Below, piece after piece: positions 51,215 through 63,235 of a stretch of DNA of 64,000 bases. Source of the DNA: Terasakiella brassicae. GTDB lineage: Bacteria > Pseudomonadota > Alphaproteobacteria > Rhodospirillales > Terasakiellaceae. Position 1 is the stretch's first letter. Every line of letters begins with the position of its first letter. The position numbers and the translations under genes were made by a program. Under the pieces are notes generated by a model. It saw only the letters and a list, made by a program, of their open reading frames with translations, made no database searches and had not been told where the DNA came from. Location of the stretch: positions 62,001 to 126,000 of the forward strand of contig NZ_BMHV01000008.1 of assembly GCF_014641495.1 (NCBI RefSeq). Reading direction: 5' to 3'.

Positions 51215-53815
51215 TTAACCTAACGATTTACTCGCCATTTCGAAGGTGTCCCCGGACAAACCGTCTGTGGCGATGATGCGTTGGAGTTCGGCTTTCATCA
51301 AGTCCTGACGTTTTTTATCAAATCGGCGCCATTTGCCAAGGGGGGCAACCATACGGGCGGCGATTTGCGGGTTGATTTTATCCAGTTCCAAAATGCGATC
51401 AGTGTGGAAGGCATAACCGGATCCATCCTCATTATGATAATGCAAGGGGTTGGCATGGGCAAAAACGCCGATCAGGGAGCGCACCTTGTTGGGGTTTCTA
51501 ATTGAGAAGGCCTCATGCGACATCAGGTTTTGCACCGTGGCGAGTGTGCCGGGCAGGCTGGACATGGCTTGAACGCTCAGCCATTTATCCACGACCAAGG
51601 CATCGTCTTTAAAGCGGGTGTAGAAATCTTCCAGTGCCTCAAGGCGGGCGTCAGCTTCTTTGTTAGAGAGAATGGATAAAGCGGCCATACGGTCCGTCAT
51701 ATTGTTGGCATTGTGATATTGTGCTGTAATCAACGCAAGACAGGCCGGGTCATCGCCTTCAGCAAGGTAGGAGAGGCACGTGTTTTTCAAAGCGCGTTGT
51801 CCACAGGAAGCCGCATTCGGGCTATAGGGTTTGTCACTGCGTAAATCCCGGAATATCCGCAGGAAATCTTTTTGCAAGTCTTCTGCGATGTAACGGCGCA
51901 GGGCCTCGCGGGCTTGATGAATGGCAACCACATCAATGGTTTCCATTTGTTCTGCCAAATAACCTTCTGTCGGTAATTGCAGGCACAGGGCAATAAAATC
52001 CAGATCCAGTTGATCATTTAACAGGGTTTGGCGCAGGGCTTGAATGAAATCTTCGTCTTTTTTAAAAGGCTGTCCCTTTTGATAGGCTTTGACCATATCC
52101 AGCAACAGATCTGTACCATAGGTCTGTGCGGCTTCCCATCGGGCGAAATCATCACTGTCGTTTGCCATCAAAAACGCCAATTCCACACGGCTGTACGCGG
52201 CTTTTAATTTAATCGGTGCACTGAAGTCCCGATTGAGCGAGATAACCGGTTCGCTTTCGATATTTTCAAAACTAAAGGTTTCACGCGCTTTGGAGACCGA
52301 GAGAACATCACTTAAAATCTCCATACCTTCAAGATCAAGCAGGCCAACGGAAATTGGCATATGCATCGGCTGTTTGTCATTTTGACCCGGTGTCGGGGCA
52401 AGATGTTGGGCCAATGTCAGGTCAAATCTTTGGGCTTCATGGTCATAGGACCAATGGGCGGTGACTTCGGGTGTTCCGGCCTGGGAATACCAAAGTTTAA
52501 ATTGTGTCAGGTCAATATCGGAGGCATCCATCATGGCCGCAGCAAAATCGTCACAGGTGACGGCTTGTCCGTCGTGACGTTCAAAATAAAGGTCCATACC
52601 TTTGCGGAAATTGTCTTCCCCCAAAAGTGTATGCATCATACGGATGACTTCGGATCCTTTATTATAGACGGTTGCGGTGTAAAAATTATCAATCGCCATA
52701 TATTGTTCGGGTCGCACCGGATGGGCCAGCGGGCCGGCATCTTCGGGGAATTGGGCGGCGCGTAGAACTTTGACATTTGAGATACGTTCACAGGGGCGCG
52801 AACGCATGTCGGAGGAAAATTCCTGATCACGGAAAACGGTGAGGCCTTCTTTCAAGGATAGTTGGAACCAGTCGCGGCACGTTACCCGGTTGCCGGTCCA
52901 GTTGTGGAAATATTCATGGGCAATGACACCTTCGATCCCGGCATAATCCGCATCGGTTGCCGTATCGGATTTGGCAAGGACATATTTGGTGTTAAAGACA
53001 TTCAGCGATTTATTTTCCATCGCCCCCATATTGAAATCACTGACGGCAACGATGTTGTAAAGATCAAGGTCATATTCCAGACCAAAGCGATCTTCATCCC
53101 ATTTCATGGCGGCCTTGAGGCTTTCCATCGCCCAATCGACCCGGTCTTCATTGCCATGTTCGATAAAGATATGCAGATCAACCGTTCGCCCGGTGCAGGT
53201 GACAAAAGTATCGCTGACTTGTGCAAGATCACCTGCCACAAGGGCAAACAGGTAGGATGGTTTGGGGAACGGGTCGTGCCAAACGGCAATATGTTGATCG
53301 TCTTCAACATCGTTGTGTTCAAGTAAATTACCGTTGGATAACAGGACAGGACAGCTTGCCTTATCAGCAATGATAGTCACATTGTAGGTTGCCATGACAT
53401 CCGGGCGGTCCTGAAAATAAGTAATTCGGCGGAAACCTTGGGCTTCGCATTGGGTGCAATAAGTGCCGTTGGATTGATAAAGGCCGCTGAGTTGCGTATT
53501 GCCCTTGGGGTCAATCTCGGTTTCGATGACCAGTTCAAAGCGTTCGGGCAGGTCGGGAATGGTCAGGCTTTTGTTATCACAGCTATAGTCATTTTCGCCA
53601 AGCTCCCGACCATCCAAAGAAATATGGAGAAGTTTTAAATCTTCACCATCCAGAACCAAGGGCGCATTGTCCGTATTATTGGCGTAGTAGGTTGCGGCAC
53701 AGACAACGCGTGTGCTTTCACTTTCAAGATCGAAAACAAGTTCGACATTTTCTACCAGATAGGCCGGTTCACGGTAATCTTCCAGACGAATGATTTGGGG
53801 TTGTTCTGTTTTCAT
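51215..53815 (-). CDS. pepN: Aminopeptidase N (M1 family)
   Basis: An 866-residue zinc aminopeptidase that trims N-terminal residues from peptides in the cytoplasm. The exopeptidase motif GAMEN is at 264-268, and the zinc site HEYFHNW at 300-306 is followed by the third ligand glutamate in LKEGLTVFRDQEF. The remaining C-terminal helical domain is of normal length for the PepN subfamily. It follows a thioesterase gene by 27 bases on the same strand. Confidence 0.96.
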   Translation of the reverse strand: MKTEQPQIIRLEDYREPAYLVENVELVFDLESESTRVVCAATYYANNTDNAPLVLDGEDLKLLHISLDGRELGENDYSCDNKSLTIPDLPERFELVIETEIDPKGNTQLSGLYQSNGTYCTQCEAQGFRRITYFQDRPDVMATYNVTIIADKASCPVLLSNGNLLEHNDVEDDQHIAVWHDPFPKPSYLFALVAGDLAQVSDTFVTCTGRTVDLHIFIEHGNEDRVDWAMESLKAAMKWDEDRFGLEYDLDLYNIVAVSDFNMGAMENKSLNVFNTKYVLAKSDTATDADYAGIEGVIAHEYFHNWTGNRVTCRDWFQLSLKEGLTVFRDQEFSSDMRSRPCERISNVKVLRAAQFPEDAGPLAHPVRPEQYMAIDNFYTATVYNKGSEVIRMMHTLLGEDNFRKGMDLYFERHDGQAVTCDDFAAAMMDASDIDLTQFKLWYSQAGTPEVTAHWSYDHEAQRFDLTLAQHLAPTPGQNDKQPMHMPISVGLLDLEGMEILSDVLSVSKARETFSFENIESEPVISLNRDFSAPIKLKAAYSRVELAFLMANDSDDFARWEAAQTYGTDLLLDMVKAYQKGQPFKKDEDFIQALRQTLLNDQLDLDFIALCLQLPTEGYLAEQMETIDVVAIHQAREALRRYIAEDLQKDFLRIFRDLRSDKPYSPNAASCGQRALKNTCLSYLAEGDDPACLALITAQYHNANNMTDRMAALSILSNKEADARLEALEDFYTRFKDDALVVDKWLSVQAMSSLPGTLATVQNLMSHEAFSIRNPNKVRSLIGVFAHANPLHYHNEDGSGYAFHTDRILELDKINPQIAARMVAPLGKWRRFDKKRQDLMKAELQRIIATDGLSGDTFEMASKSLG

Positions 53816-53842
53816 GGGGGTAACTTTCTTATTATAGGGGGC

Positions 53843-54607
53843 CTATCGGGTAATATGGGCGCGGATTAATTCTTTACCATCTGTTGTCGTGAGTAAAACG
53901 CTGCTGTCTTTTTCACTGACCTGCTGGACCATTGCCTGTACGCTGTCTTCCAGTCGGCATTCGTTCCGAAAGACGATATCCAGTGCCCGTGGTTGGAAGG
54001 GATGGCGCACATTATGTGCAGAGGCGCTTAAGGCCCATTGGATCAGTTTGGTGTTGTTCACATGATTATAAAGATCAATATCGCCTAAACGCGGTTTGAA
54101 CGGCGGTTGCGGAATACCCAGAAGGGGCTTTTCCACGGTACGACGTTGAAAATCAATCGGGCGTTCACCGGCTTCGGGCATGCGCGCAAGGACAAATTCC
54201 GGCCAGTCGGCAATGCTACGTGTTTTCAGGTCAAACAGGGCAAAGGTCGATAGGGCGGTGGCGACTACCATGTTGTTTTCATCGCGTAACCGATAAAAAC
54301 GATTGCCAAAACGTCCTTGTTGACCCGCATACCATGTTTGTACGGCAACCGCATCGCCCTTGCGGGGATAATGGCGCACATGGATAGACAAGCGGGCCAG
54401 AACCCATGCCAAGTTGGTTCCTTGCAAGGCCTCCATCCCCAAATTCAACAAGGTAGAGTTCCGAAAGGCACTTTCTTGCAGGTATTCTGCGACATTACAG
54501 ACGGAAAATAACCCGTTCGGGGTGATCTCGGAAACCCGGACGTGAAATATTTCTTGGCCCAATGTCGCTGGCGCCTTGGCTTTATCGACTTTTGCCCAAT
54601 CAATCAT
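53843..54607 (-). CDS. Acyl-ACP thioesterase-type hotdog enzyme
   Basis: A 254-residue protein with two tandem hotdog domains. AWVLARLSIHVRHYPRKGDAVAVQTW (about 68-93) in the first and DIDLYNHVNNTKLIQW (about 177-192) in the second match acyl-ACP thioesterases of the FatA/FatB type, the latter carrying the catalytic aspartate/asparagine/histidine set. It would release free fatty acids from ACP, probably for membrane or lipid turnover; chain-length preference cannot be read. Probably co-transcribed with pepN. Confidence 0.87.
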   Translation of the reverse strand: MIDWAKVDKAKAPATLGQEIFHVRVSEITPNGLFSVCNVAEYLQESAFRNSTLLNLGMEALQGTNLAWVLARLSIHVRHYPRKGDAVAVQTWYAGQQGRFGNRFYRLRDENNMVVATALSTFALFDLKTRSIADWPEFVLARMPEAGERPIDFQRRTVEKPLLGIPQPPFKPRLGDIDLYNHVNNTKLIQWALSASAHNVRHPFQPRALDIVFRNECRLEDSVQAMVQQVSEKDSSVLLTTTDGKELIRAHITR

Positions 54608-54675
54608 ATGGCTTTCCTTTTAGAAACATACCGTTTATGTAGGAGCCATATCTCTTTTAAGTCAAGGACCAAGCA

Positions 54676-55092
54676 ATGACGACACGTGTTAAATGGGTTG
54701 AAGACCGTGTATTTATCGGCACAAGTGGCAGCGGTCACGGTGTTGTGATGGAAGCAAAAGGCCCCGGGCAAGGCAGTATCGGCCCGAGTCCCATGGAAAT
54801 GTTACTTTTGGGAATGGGCGGTTGCACGACATTTGATGTTGTTCATATTCTGGGCCGTATGCGCGAAGATGTGACCGATTGCGAGGTGGCAATCGACGGC
54901 GTGCGCGCCGATGAAGACCCCAAGGTCTATACCAAAATTCATGCCCATTTCAAGGTATCGGGCCGCAATCTGAAAGAAAAGAAAGTGGCTCAGGCCATTG
55001 AGATGTCGGCGGAGAAATACTGTTCAGCTTCCATCATGCTGGGGGCAACGGCTGAGATTACGCACGATTTTGAACTGATCGACGTGGAATAA
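54676..55092 (+). CDS. OsmC/Ohr family protein
   Basis: A 138-residue protein of the OsmC fold. GPSPMEMLLLGMGGCTTFDVVHIL (about 34-57) includes the first active cysteine, and KYCSASIMLGATAEITHDFEL the second (about residue 115). Members reduce organic hydroperoxides with the cysteine pair; this YhfA-like branch is less well studied. It stands alone, divergent from the thioesterase gene. Confidence 0.92.
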   Translation: MTTRVKWVEDRVFIGTSGSGHGVVMEAKGPGQGSIGPSPMEMLLLGMGGCTTFDVVHILGRMREDVTDCEVAIDGVRADEDPKVYTKIHAHFKVSGRNLKEKKVAQAIEMSAEKYCSASIMLGATAEITHDFELIDVE

Positions 55093-55099
55093 ACCAGCG

Positions 55100-55339
55100 T
55101 CAATTCAGGATTTTTCGCCTTTTGGCCTCACATTGTGGATCGGCGGCGCATATGTTGGTTAATTCCAGTGCGATGCGTTGCCATTCACGGCGTTGCATGG
55201 TGTCTTTGGCTTCACGAATATAATCGGAAACCCGCGATAAAGCGTTTTCGAATCCTTGTGCATTATATAATGCAGTGGCGATGAGGCGCGTGTCATCATC
55301 ATCGCCGATGTTTTCCATCCCGGTGGGGTCGGCATTCAT
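55100..55339 (-). CDS. Small protein of unknown function
   Basis: A 79-residue, mostly helical protein (LIATALYNAQGFENALSRVSDYIREAKDTMQRREWQRIALEL) with two C-terminal cysteines (NICAADPQCEAK). GAGGGATGATATGTG precedes the ATG at 55337-55339. No family recognised. It lies seven bases from the OsmC stop, converging, and 91 bases after ligA on the same strand. Confidence 0.72.
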   Translation of the reverse strand: MNADPTGMENIGDDDDTRLIATALYNAQGFENALSRVSDYIREAKDTMQRREWQRIALELTNICAADPQCEAKRRKILN

Positions 55340-55430
55340 CACATATCATCCCTCTATATTTATGCCTGACAACCTGAATATAGAATTGTTCTATTGTGAG
55401 GGGCCACCCCCATTTGGGTGAGGTTTTGGA

Positions 55431-57518
<2,088 letters not shown>

Positions 57519-57543
57519 TTAGTCTCTGTTATATGTGTGATGC

Positions 57544-59208
57544 CTAAACGGCATTGAGCAAGGTATCGGCCGCTGCACGGGCTTCGATTGTGATTTGTTC
57601 GCCGGAAATCATACGCGCGATTTCTTCGGTGCGTTCTTCATCGCTCAGCGGGCGAATGGTGGAAACAACCTGTCCGTTATTTTCAGCCTTGGATACGCGC
57701 AAATGATGGTTGCCGCGCGCGCCCACCTGCGGGGAATGGGTGACGACCAGAACTTGCACATCCTGGGCCAGCTGACCTAAACGCTCCCCAACGGCTGCGG
57801 CTGTGGCCCCGCCAATACCGGCATCGACTTCATCAAAAACAAGGGTCGGGATGGGATCGGCTTGTGCCAGAACGACCTTGAGAGCCAGCATGAAACGCGA
57901 GAGTTCCCCACCGGACGCAACCTTGGCAATCGGGCCAAGAGGGGCGCCGGGGTTGGTGGAAATTTCAAAGGCGATTTTGTCACAACCCGTTTCATTCCAG
58001 TCTGCGGCATCCAGTTTTTGAATGGTGGTCGCAAAGGTGGCACCGCCTAATTTTAACGGTGTGAGTTCATCATTAACCGCTTTATCCAGTTTTTGCGCGG
58101 TTGCCCGGCGTTTTTGACCCAAATCTTCGGCGATTTCGATAAAGGCGGTGCGCAGGGCCGTTTCTTTTTGACGGAGCTCTTGCAAAGCTGTGTCGCCCGC
58201 CTCAACCGCATTAAGCTGAGCCTCGAAACGATCTTTCAGGTTGGGTAGTTCTGTGACCTGAACATCGTGTTTCCGTGCAGCAGCACGCAAGGCAAATAGG
58301 CGTTCTTCCACGGCTTCGAGGTGGCGGGGGTCAAGATCGACTTCATTGCTGGCGCGTTCCAATTCCTGAATGCCAAGGGACGTATATTCAGACGCTTTAT
58401 CTAATGTTTCTATGACGCTATCTAGGCGCCCTTCCGCTTTTTCTGCGATACGTTCCAAATGACGCAAGGCATTGCGCAGATTGACTTCGACCCCTTTATG
58501 CGATGTCAGCTCCCCGTGGGCCTGATTCATCCCATCGATCAGCTTTTCGCCGTGCATCAAGCGTTGGCGTTGGGCTGCGAGTTCTTCTTCTTCGCCTTCC
58601 TGCGGGGCAAGTTGGGTGAGTTCTTCGACCATATGGCGCAGATATTCTTCATCGGCACGCGCTTTTTCAAGGGCGGCTTCTGCTTCCATGCGTTCGCGTT
58701 CCACCTGCTTCCAACTGCGAAAGGCGGTTCGCGTCTGTTTGGCCTGATCGCCCAAATTACCAAAAGCGTCCAGTAAACCGCGATGGGTTACGGGATTAAG
58801 CAGGCCTTGGGTGTCAAACTGTCCATGAATTTCAACAAGGGCGGCCCCGGCTTGCTTCAGCAGGGCGACGGAAACAGGCTGATCATTGATATAGGCACGT
58901 GATCGACCGTCTGCATTGACGACGCGGCGCAAGACAAGACTGTCATCGCGTTCAATGTCCTGTTCATCCAGTATTTGCCAGAAAGGATGATCGGTGGATA
59001 AGTCAAATTCCGCGCTGACGCTGCCTTTTTCACAACCGTGGCGCACAAGGGCGCTATCGGCACGTGCGCCAAGGGCAAGACCGAGACTGTCCAGCAAGAT
59101 GGACTTACCCGCACCGGTTTCCCCAGTCAGGACACACAGGCCGTTTTTGAAATCCACATTCAGTTTGTCGATGAGGACGATATCGCGAATGGATAGTCTA
59201 TGCAGCAT
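57544..59208 (-). CDS. recN: DNA repair protein RecN
   Basis: A 554-residue SMC-like ATPase of double-strand break repair. Walker A GETGAGKS (29-36), a coiled-coil middle (about 150-370), the signature region VASGGELSRFMLALKVVL and Walker B LVFDEVDAGIGGATAAAVGERL near the C-terminus. The ATG at 59206-59208 gives the usual family start MLHRLSIRDIVLID; the upstream open frame runs into bamD and is rejected. It starts seven bases after the bamD stop. Confidence 0.96.
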   Translation of the reverse strand: MLHRLSIRDIVLIDKLNVDFKNGLCVLTGETGAGKSILLDSLGLALGARADSALVRHGCEKGSVSAEFDLSTDHPFWQILDEQDIERDDSLVLRRVVNADGRSRAYINDQPVSVALLKQAGAALVEIHGQFDTQGLLNPVTHRGLLDAFGNLGDQAKQTRTAFRSWKQVERERMEAEAALEKARADEEYLRHMVEELTQLAPQEGEEEELAAQRQRLMHGEKLIDGMNQAHGELTSHKGVEVNLRNALRHLERIAEKAEGRLDSVIETLDKASEYTSLGIQELERASNEVDLDPRHLEAVEERLFALRAAARKHDVQVTELPNLKDRFEAQLNAVEAGDTALQELRQKETALRTAFIEIAEDLGQKRRATAQKLDKAVNDELTPLKLGGATFATTIQKLDAADWNETGCDKIAFEISTNPGAPLGPIAKVASGGELSRFMLALKVVLAQADPIPTLVFDEVDAGIGGATAAAVGERLGQLAQDVQVLVVTHSPQVGARGNHHLRVSKAENNGQVVSTIRPLSDEERTEEIARMISGEQITIEARAAADTLLNAV

Positions 59209-59215
59209 GACAGGG

Positions 59216-60142
59216 TCACCAGAATTTCCACCAAGATTCTTCTTCGGTATTTTCAGGCTGTTCTTGCCGGGCACGCAGGTCTTCAGCCTTTTTGCCGTCT
59301 TGTTCTTCCAAAGCTTCCAGTGCGTCTTTTCCTTCAAACGGCCAATACCATGCGGGGTCTTCTTTATCGCGCAGTCGTTTACGTTCCACGATTTGATAGG
59401 TATCGACATACCATTCCGATCCCGGGAAGTTATGACCGAGAACGGCTGCGGTTCGTTTGGCTTCGTCATCCAGTCCCAATTGCATATAGCATTCGATCAT
59501 GCGGTGCAGGGCTTCGGGGACATGGGTGGTGGTATCGTATTTTTGAACAACGGTTTTAAAACGCGCGAGTGCGGCAATACATTGGTTCCGCGATGTATAA
59601 TAACGCCCGATTTCCATTTCCTTACCTGCCAAGTGGTCAAAGGTCAGGTCCAGTTTCAAACGGGCATCACGGGCATATTTACTTGTCGGATATTTTTTGA
59701 TCAATTCGCGGAAGGTTTTTTGTGCCTGATCCGTCATCATCTGATCGCGCCCGACATCTGAAATTTGTTCGTAATAGGACAGACCTTTTAAATACGTGGC
59801 GTAAGGCACATCCTTGTTGGAGGGGTGCAATTGAATGAAACGGTCCAACGCAATCACAGCATCATCATATTTTTCATGTTCGTAATGGGCATAAGCCGCC
59901 ATAAGCTGCGCCTTGGTTGCCCATATGGAATAAGGATGCTGACGTTCGACTTCATCGAATTTCTTTGCCGCTTCTTTATACTTGCCACCCAGTAAGTCAT
60001 TGTGTGCATCGTTGTAAAGCTGTTCGACAGGCTGTTCAACGTAGGGCGTCTCGTCTTTGTTTGAAGAACAGGCACCAAGAAGGGCAACGATTGCGATCGG
60101 TGCGGCCAGCTTAAGAATGGACTTGAATTTGATCTGTTTCAT
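59216..60142 (-). CDS. bamD: Outer membrane protein assembly factor BamD (ComL)
   Basis: A 308-residue lipoprotein of the BAM complex, which folds beta-barrel proteins into the outer membrane. Lipobox LLGAC gives a lipidated cysteine at about 25. Five tetratricopeptide-like repeats follow (about 37-230), including YNDAHNDLLGGKYKEAAKKFDEVERQHPYS. The C-terminal 60 residues are acidic and extend beyond the E. coli length, ending ESWWKFW. Own leader of 171 bases separates it from lpxC, whose terminator ends upstream. Confidence 0.95.
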   Translation of the reverse strand: MKQIKFKSILKLAAPIAIVALLGACSSNKDETPYVEQPVEQLYNDAHNDLLGGKYKEAAKKFDEVERQHPYSIWATKAQLMAAYAHYEHEKYDDAVIALDRFIQLHPSNKDVPYATYLKGLSYYEQISDVGRDQMMTDQAQKTFRELIKKYPTSKYARDARLKLDLTFDHLAGKEMEIGRYYTSRNQCIAALARFKTVVQKYDTTTHVPEALHRMIECYMQLGLDDEAKRTAAVLGHNFPGSEWYVDTYQIVERKRLRDKEDPAWYWPFEGKDALEALEEQDGKKAEDLRARQEQPENTEEESWWKFW

Positions 60143-60253
60143 AGAAGTCTTGTCATTATCATCGGATTGATCAGGATTAGCGAGACTATACCAAGAAAGC
60201 CCCGTTTGTCTCTATTCAAATAAGATAAAAATGGACTTCCTTTATATGACGAC

Positions 60254-60284
60254 AAAAAGAGCCCCGCGAAAAGGGTGCGGGGCG
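60254..60284 (-). terminator. Intrinsic terminator after lpxC
   Basis: On the minus strand GCCCCGC pairs with GCGGGGC around an eight- to nine-base loop, followed by TCTTTTTG. It lies about 30 bases after the lpxC stop and separates it from bamD. Confidence 0.85.
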
Positions 60285-60313
60285 GGAAAACTTCTTGTAG
60301 GAGAGGTTACGTT

Positions 60314-61264
60314 TTAGGCCGATTTGGCTGCGTTGCGTTGTTCAACATAGGCACCGTCCAGATCGTCTTGTGTCATCGGGACGATGGACCATGCATCCTG
60401 ATCAGCCATCAGCGCATGCAAAAGTTGGTTATTCAGGTAATGACCAGAACAAATCCCGGTATAACGACCAATAATCGGCAGGCCAGCCAAGGCGAGATCG
60501 CCAACGGCGTCTAAAATTTTGTGGCGAACGAATTCGTTTTCAAACCGCAAACCTTCTTCGTTCATAATCCCGTCCGCACTGACAACAACGGCGTTGTCAA
60601 GGGATCCGCCACGCGCCAGACCGTTGGCGCGCATATATTCGACTTCATGCAGGAAGCCGAAAGTCCGTGCGCGGGATAATTCGTCTTTAAAGACGCCGCG
60701 CCCCATATGAACGCTGTGTTCTTGACGGGCAATGGCGGGGTTGTCGAAATCAATGGTGAAATCCAGAATGCTGCCTTTGCAGGGTTGGAAACCGGCGAAA
60801 CGGTCTTTTTCATCAATGCTGACGTTCTTTTCGATGCGAATGGCTTTGCGCGGGGCGTCTTGTTCAAGGGTGCCGGCACATTCGATTAAAAAGACAAACG
60901 GGGCAGCACTGCCATCCATGACCGGCATTTCCGGTCCGTTGATTTCGATTAAAAGGTTGTCAATCGCACAGCCGGAAATTGCAGCCATCAGATGTTCGAT
61001 TGTGGCAATGGTTACGCCATCGCTATTGCCGATTTTCGTGCAAAGGGTCGTTTCAACAACATTGTCGTAGGTCGCTTTAATTTCAGCGCCGCCACCGGCA
61101 ATGTCGATCCGTTTAAAAATAATGCCGCTGTCTGCGGGGGCAGGTTTCAGGGTTATGGAAACTTTTTCACCAGAATGCAGGGCGATACCGGAGCAATTGA
61201 TAGCTGTCTTCAATGTCTTTTGGCGAAGAACTTTGCTTGCTTTCTGATTTTTAATATTGGTCAT
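60314..61264 (-). CDS. lpxC: UDP-3-O-acyl-N-acetylglucosamine deacetylase
   Basis: A 316-residue zinc enzyme for the committed step of lipid A synthesis. QKTLKTAINCSGIALHSGEKV begins the protein, TIEHLMAAISG holds a zinc histidine, and DAVGDLALAGLPIIGRYTGICSGHYLNNQLLHAL includes the catalytic aspartate and second histidine pair. The enzyme shows the organism makes lipopolysaccharide. It follows ftsZ with a 262-base gap containing the ftsZ terminator, so its own promoter must lie in that gap. Confidence 0.97.
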   Translation of the reverse strand: MTNIKNQKASKVLRQKTLKTAINCSGIALHSGEKVSITLKPAPADSGIIFKRIDIAGGGAEIKATYDNVVETTLCTKIGNSDGVTIATIEHLMAAISGCAIDNLLIEINGPEMPVMDGSAAPFVFLIECAGTLEQDAPRKAIRIEKNVSIDEKDRFAGFQPCKGSILDFTIDFDNPAIARQEHSVHMGRGVFKDELSRARTFGFLHEVEYMRANGLARGGSLDNAVVVSADGIMNEEGLRFENEFVRHKILDAVGDLALAGLPIIGRYTGICSGHYLNNQLLHALMADQDAWSIVPMTQDDLDGAYVEQRNAAKSA

Positions 61265-61403
61265 AACGCCTCTTCGCTGTTGGTTCGGGACGATCCCGTA
61301 CTTTTTTCGAATTTCCTAGGTTGAATTATTACGAGGTTGAGGGCGAGAACTCAAATCAAGCTTTGTTACGTTTTGTTACAACGCAATATGTCTTTAAGTT
61401 ATT

Positions 61404-61457
61404 GAAATAAAAGCCGATCCCAATTGTGCATACGCATATGCAATAACCGGGACCGGC
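61404..61457 (-). terminator. Intrinsic terminator downstream of ftsZ
   Basis: On the minus strand GCCGGTCCC (61449-61457) pairs with GGGATCGGC (61413-61421) using one G-U pair, with an inner TGCATA/TATGCA hairpin (61427-61442), and is followed by TTTTATTTC. A further 9-bp perfect inverted repeat (GAAAATAAC, 61475-61497) lies between it and the ftsZ stop. Together they uncouple ftsZ from lpxC. Confidence 0.7.
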
Positions 61458-61526
61458 ATCAAGTCACGTTGTGTGAAAATAACTGTTGGTTATTTTCGTT
61501 GATCGATCAGACAGGATCGATTCTGT

Positions 61527-63119
61527 TTAGTTTGCCTGACGACGCAGAAAGGCCGGAATATCCAGCAAATCGTCTTCGGTCTGCTGCGAGGTAACCGGAC
61601 GATCAGCCGGGGAAATATCCAGACTTGGCTGTGACATTTCATGGATTTCGGCACTTTCTTTGGTTCGCGCAGGGCGTGATGTCCGACCTGTTACACGGTC
61701 AAACAAGGAACGTGCGGCACTTGGGGCGACTTCGCCTTCCACTTTTTCTTCCTGAACCTGTCTACTGATATGGAAGGGATTGTGGGCCTGAACCGGTTCA
61801 TCCACGCTGCTGGCTTGTGCGGCTGCGGGCGGAATAAACGGGGCGCGTTGTTGTTCAATAGGCGCAGATTCTACTGCTGCTTGTTGCGGTTGGCGCAGTG
61901 TATTCTGGATGCGCATGGCAACTTGTTCTGCATTCATGGCAACGTTTTCTTGAGCAACGGTATTTTCTTTTTGCTCTGTCATGGCCGGTTGGGCAACCGA
62001 TTGCATGGACAAAACTTTGGATGCAGCCGCTTTTGCCACAGTCGCATTGCGTTCTTCTGCTGACGGTGCCGGCTGTGTTTGTTGCGGGGCGGGTGTGTTT
62101 TCCACAACTTCCAGAACACGGGGTTTCGGGTTTTCTGCTTCCATTGCATCAATGCCGGTGGAAACAACGGAAACGCGCATTCTGCCTTCGAGGCTTTCGT
62201 CCAGCGTGGTTCCGAAAATGATATTGGCGTTCGGGTCGACTTCTTCACGAATACGGTTGGCGGCTTCGTCCACTTCGAACAGAGAGATATCCAAACCACC
62301 CGTAATGTTGATCAGGACGCCTTTCGCCCCTTTCATGGTGTTGTCGTCCAGCAACGGGTTGGAAATGGCGGCTTCGGCGGCTTCGACGGCACGGCGTTCG
62401 CCTTCGGCTTCGCCTGTCCCCATCATGGCTTTGCCCATCTCGCTCATAACGGTTTTGATGTCTGAAAAATCAAGGTTGATCATGCCGGGGCGAACCATCA
62501 AATCGGTCACACCACGGACACCGGAATGCAACACTTCGTCCGCCATTTGGAAAGCTTCGGCAAATGTTGTTTTTTCCGTTGCGATACGGAACAGGTTTTG
62601 GTTCGGGATGACGATCAGGGTATCGACATATTTTTGCATTTCTTCGATACCGGAATCTGCCAAACGCATGCGGTGCACGCCTTCGAACTGGAACGGTTTT
62701 GTCACTACGCCAACGGTCAAAATACCGGCTTCACGCGCAGCATGTGCAATCACAGGGGCGGCCCCTGTGCCTGTGCCACCGCCCATACCGGCAGTGATGA
62801 ACACCATGTTGGACCCTGCAATTTGCTGCATGATATCATCAATGGATTCAAGGGCTGCATCGCGCCCGACATCGGGCCTGGAACCCGCACCCAGACCGGA
62901 TGTCAGTTGCGCACCCAATTGAATACGGTGATCTGATTTGGATTGTGCCAGTGCTTGTGCATCCGTATTGGCAACAACAAATTCCACACCTTCCAAAGAA
63001 GACTGGATCATATTGTTGACAGCGTTACCGCCGGCACCACCTACGCCGATGACTGTGATACGGGGGCCTGTTTGCACAGGGGCCGGATGATGTTCCGGTG
63101 CTTGAAAATTAATGGCCAT
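61527..63119 (-). CDS. ftsZ: Cell division protein FtsZ
   Basis: A 530-residue tubulin-like GTPase that forms the division ring. The GTP signature GGGTGTG is at 113-119, the T7 loop [15 protein letters not shown] near 220. After the core (to about 320) is a long, glutamine/alanine/proline-rich linker of some 190 residues, as in other alphaproteobacteria, then the conserved C-terminal peptide [12 protein letters not shown] that binds FtsA and other membrane anchors. Transcribed after ftsA, 116 bases apart. Confidence 0.97.
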   Translation of the reverse strand: MAINFQAPEHHPAPVQTGPRITVIGVGGAGGNAVNNMIQSSLEGVEFVVANTDAQALAQSKSDHRIQLGAQLTSGLGAGSRPDVGRDAALESIDDIMQQIAGSNMVFITAGMGGGTGTGAAPVIAHAAREAGILTVGVVTKPFQFEGVHRMRLADSGIEEMQKYVDTLIVIPNQNLFRIATEKTTFAEAFQMADEVLHSGVRGVTDLMVRPGMINLDFSDIKTVMSEMGKAMMGTGEAEGERRAVEAAEAAISNPLLDDNTMKGAKGVLINITGGLDISLFEVDEAANRIREEVDPNANIIFGTTLDESLEGRMRVSVVSTGIDAMEAENPKPRVLEVVENTPAPQQTQPAPSAEERNATVAKAAASKVLSMQSVAQPAMTEQKENTVAQENVAMNAEQVAMRIQNTLRQPQQAAVESAPIEQQRAPFIPPAAAQASSVDEPVQAHNPFHISRQVQEEKVEGEVAPSAARSLFDRVTGRTSRPARTKESAEIHEMSQPSLDISPADRPVTSQQTEDDLLDIPAFLRRQAN

Positions 63120-63235
63120 TTTTGTCTGCCCTTTCGATTTACAACGTGTATTACTGTTTTGTTATCGCTCTTGCCAGTTCCAACTTTATTTTTTTGCGTT
63201 GGTTTGTGGCTGTTTGAGTAGTTTAAGGTCCAAAT

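Noticed and set aside
61981-62922. Long open frame antisense to ftsZ (313 codons, plus strand)
   Set aside because: Shadow of ftsZ codon bias; serine/arginine-rich composition, no ribosome site, and the ftsZ frame is certain.
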